From an uncultured bacterium (lineage in GTDB: Bacteria > Muiribacteriota > Ozemobacteria > Ozemobacterales > Ozemobacteraceae): a DNA stretch of 64,000 nucleotides. Under the pieces are notes generated by a model, which was not told where the DNA came from, searched no databases, and saw only the letters and a program-made list of their open reading frames with translations. The DNA lies in the NCBI GenBank assembly GCA_937949615.1, contig CALEDQ010000008.1, positions 496,001 through 560,000 of the forward strand. Direction: 5' to 3'. Positions 62,515 through 64,000 of this stretch are shown here, piece by piece. A program made the position numbers and the translations under genes. Numbering within the stretch: position 1 is the first letter of the stretch; each line of letters starts with the position of its first letter.

Positions 62515-63246
62515 ATGCACACAGAATATCATTCATGGCACAGTCACAGCATCGGTCACGAAATGCGCCTCAAAGTCTACGGGCACTATGGTCGGCCGCT
62601 GCTGGTTTTTCCCTGCGCCGGCGGCACTTTTCATGAATTCGAAGACTTTGGCATGCTCGACATCGTGCGTGAGCATGTTGAGCAGGGCCGCCTGAAGGTT
62701 TTCTGTGTCGACAGTATCGACAACGAAGCGATTCTGCGCAAAGACGGCCACATGGGCGATAACGTCTACCGCCACGAAGCTTATGACGGTTATATCGTCA
62801 ACGAAGTCGCACCCTTTATCCGCAATCATTGCCAGAGCAACTGTAAAATCGCGCTGACCGGCAACAGCATGGGTGCCTATCATTCGGTTAATTTTCTGCT
62901 CAGACACCCTGATGTTTTCGATGCCTGCATAGCTCTTGCCGGCATTTACTCGCTCAGACAGGTCGTTGGCGATTATTTCGACCAGAACGTCTATTTCAAT
63001 TCACCGGTCGATTATCTGCCGAATCTCAACGACCCGTGGTTTCTCGATCAGCTCAGACAGGCACGCATTATTGTCTGCACCGGCCAGGGCGCCTGGGAAT
63101 ATCCAGAAGATACGATCCGGCTCAAGCAGTTGTTCGAGGAAAAGGGCATTCCGGCATGGGTAGATCTCTGGGGGCACGATGTCAACCATGACTGGCCCTG
63201 GTGGAAAATCATGCTGCCGCATTTCCTGCCACACATTCTCTGGTGA
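62515..63246 (+). CDS. Alpha/beta-hydrolase esterase
   Basis: 243 residues, no signal. Nucleophile elbow GNSMGA near residue 118 and a C-terminal GHDVNHDW with candidate His place it in the esterase-D-like alpha/beta hydrolases. A candidate Asp lies between them. Substrate unknown. AGGAG precedes ATG 62515. It overlaps the next gene by four bases. Confidence 0.8.
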   Translation: MHTEYHSWHSHSIGHEMRLKVYGHYGRPLLVFPCAGGTFHEFEDFGMLDIVREHVEQGRLKVFCVDSIDNEAILRKDGHMGDNVYRHEAYDGYIVNEVAPFIRNHCQSNCKIALTGNSMGAYHSVNFLLRHPDVFDACIALAGIYSLRQVVGDYFDQNVYFNSPVDYLPNLNDPWFLDQLRQARIIVCTGQGAWEYPEDTIRLKQLFEEKGIPAWVDLWGHDVNHDWPWWKIMLPHFLPHILW

Positions 63247-64000
63247 GCGATAAAGAGAGGCGCCAGTTGCCACCGGTAAAAAAGAAAACTGATCCAGCAG
63301 TGCTCAGGCAACCAGATTATGGTGTCTATGCACGATTTTACGATCATTTCGAGCTTGACGGGCGTAGTGAATCGAAAGAACTCAACGTTTTTCTCGATGA
63401 GCTTTTCAGCCTGAACGGTGTCAAAACGGTCGTCGATTTTGCATGCGGCACCGGGGCTCAGTGCATCGGTCTGGCGAAAGCCGGGTATCAGGTTACCGCC
63501 TGTGATCTGAACCCTGAAATGCTGAAAATTGCAAAAATCAAAGCCCGCAAAACACCGGTCAAGTTCATGGCCGGCGACATGCGCGACTGTAATCCGGGCT
63601 GTTTCGATGCGGCAATCTGCATATTCAATGCCATAGGGCATCTTTCTAAGGCCGACTGCCGTCTGTTTTTCGCCAACGCCCTGCAACATCTCAATCCTGG
63701 CGGGCTTCTCGTCATTGACATTCTTAATTTCAAGGCGATGGCCGCCGGCATTTTTCGTGATTACAAATATATGAGCCGTGAAGCCATCATCGACGGCATG
63801 CTGGTGCATCACGTCAGAAACTGCTCGCTGAGCCGAAAGACGGCACAAATTACTGTCAAATCTGTCACGCGCTGGCAGGATGGCTTCAACCCGCCCCAGG
63901 AACTGCACGAAGACTGGCAGATGCAGATTTATGATGATGAAGAACTCCTCGCCATGCTTAAAGACGCCGGATTTGCCGACATTCAACTGTTTGGCCCGAC
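63243..64000 (+). CDS. SAM-dependent methyltransferase, cut by the window end
   Basis: The frame is open to the last base and encodes about 252 residues. Motif I VVDFACGTGAQ is near residues 62-72, with a YxxFYDHFE entry segment before it. It is a class I methyltransferase of the UbiE/type-11 sort. The start is GTG 63243, overlapping the esterase stop by four bases. The C-terminus is missing. Confidence 0.8.
   Translation, partial: MSDKERRQLPPVKKKTDPAVLRQPDYGVYARFYDHFELDGRSESKELNVFLDELFSLNGVKTVVDFACGTGAQCIGLAKAGYQVTACDLNPEMLKIAKIKARKTPVKFMAGDMRDCNPGCFDAAICIFNAIGHLSKADCRLFFANALQHLNPGGLLVIDILNFKAMAAGIFRDYKYMSREAIIDGMLVHHVRNCSLSRKTAQITVKSVTRWQDGFNPPQELHEDWQMQIYDDEELLAMLKDAGFADIQLFGP

Noticed and set aside
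1..64000. tRNA, rRNA or CRISPR features
   Set aside because: No tRNA cloverleaf signatures, rRNA stretches or evenly spaced repeats were seen in the gaps.

Overview
The window is a densely coded stretch of a diderm (Gram-negative-type) bacterial chromosome. Evidence for two membranes is an outer-membrane secretin, several lipoboxes, many signal peptides and two pseudopilins. Translation is standard, with frequent GTG and TTG starts. I cannot name the organism. The gene set (orphan secretin and pseudopilins, kinase-less CheA, NHL/TIG lipoprotein, a secreted paralogue family I do not recognise) suggests an uncultured or poorly sampled lineage; that is inference only. No rRNA, tRNA, CRISPR array or transposase was seen, and no gap between genes exceeds 300 bases.

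Layout. 1-6115: a chemotaxis-type operon with the 3' part of cheA, a CheA-like protein that has Hpt and CheW domains but no kinase, a membrane sensor with a decayed histidine-kinase module, and an MFS transporter. 6244-26602: the most unusual region. It has six paralogous secreted proteins of about 500-740 residues (A1-A6 here), an orphan secretin, two Ig-like lipoproteins and a very large lipoprotein with TIG and NHL repeats. A5-A4-A3-A2 form a tandem array. A6 sits inside the secretin operon, joined by 1-4 base overlaps to both neighbours. A palindrome ATGTACAT lies at the A1 promoter and twice around the secretin-operon promoter, suggesting one regulon. 26823-32819: an operon with two pseudopilins, alaS, the RuvX/YqgF gene, a small conserved protein and a HEAT-repeat protein.

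32887-41407: small secreted or membrane proteins, a methyltransferase, a large unknown protein behind a structured leader (candidate pseudoknot) coupled to a RuvC-like nuclease, a trio of envelope proteins including a CBM9-like one, and a cold-shock protein. 41509-55382: lysS and trxB interspersed with predicted envelope hydrolases (an HEFGH metallopeptidase, a beta-lactamase-like serine hydrolase, a C39-like cysteine peptidase, an S9 peptidase and an HEMQH lipoprotein peptidase) and a DMT transporter. 55530-64000: a zinc-ribbon membrane protein, an inverted repeat of a dispersed type, a heterodimeric ABC exporter with one degenerate ATP site, a uracil-DNA-glycosylase-like protein, a SixA-like phosphatase, an esterase and a methyltransferase cut by the window end.

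Working view (inference): the secretin operon and the A family look like one secretion or surface-assembly system, in which the secretin is the outer-membrane channel, the Ig and NHL/TIG lipoproteins are surface or periplasmic partners, and the A proteins are periplasmic components or exported substrates.
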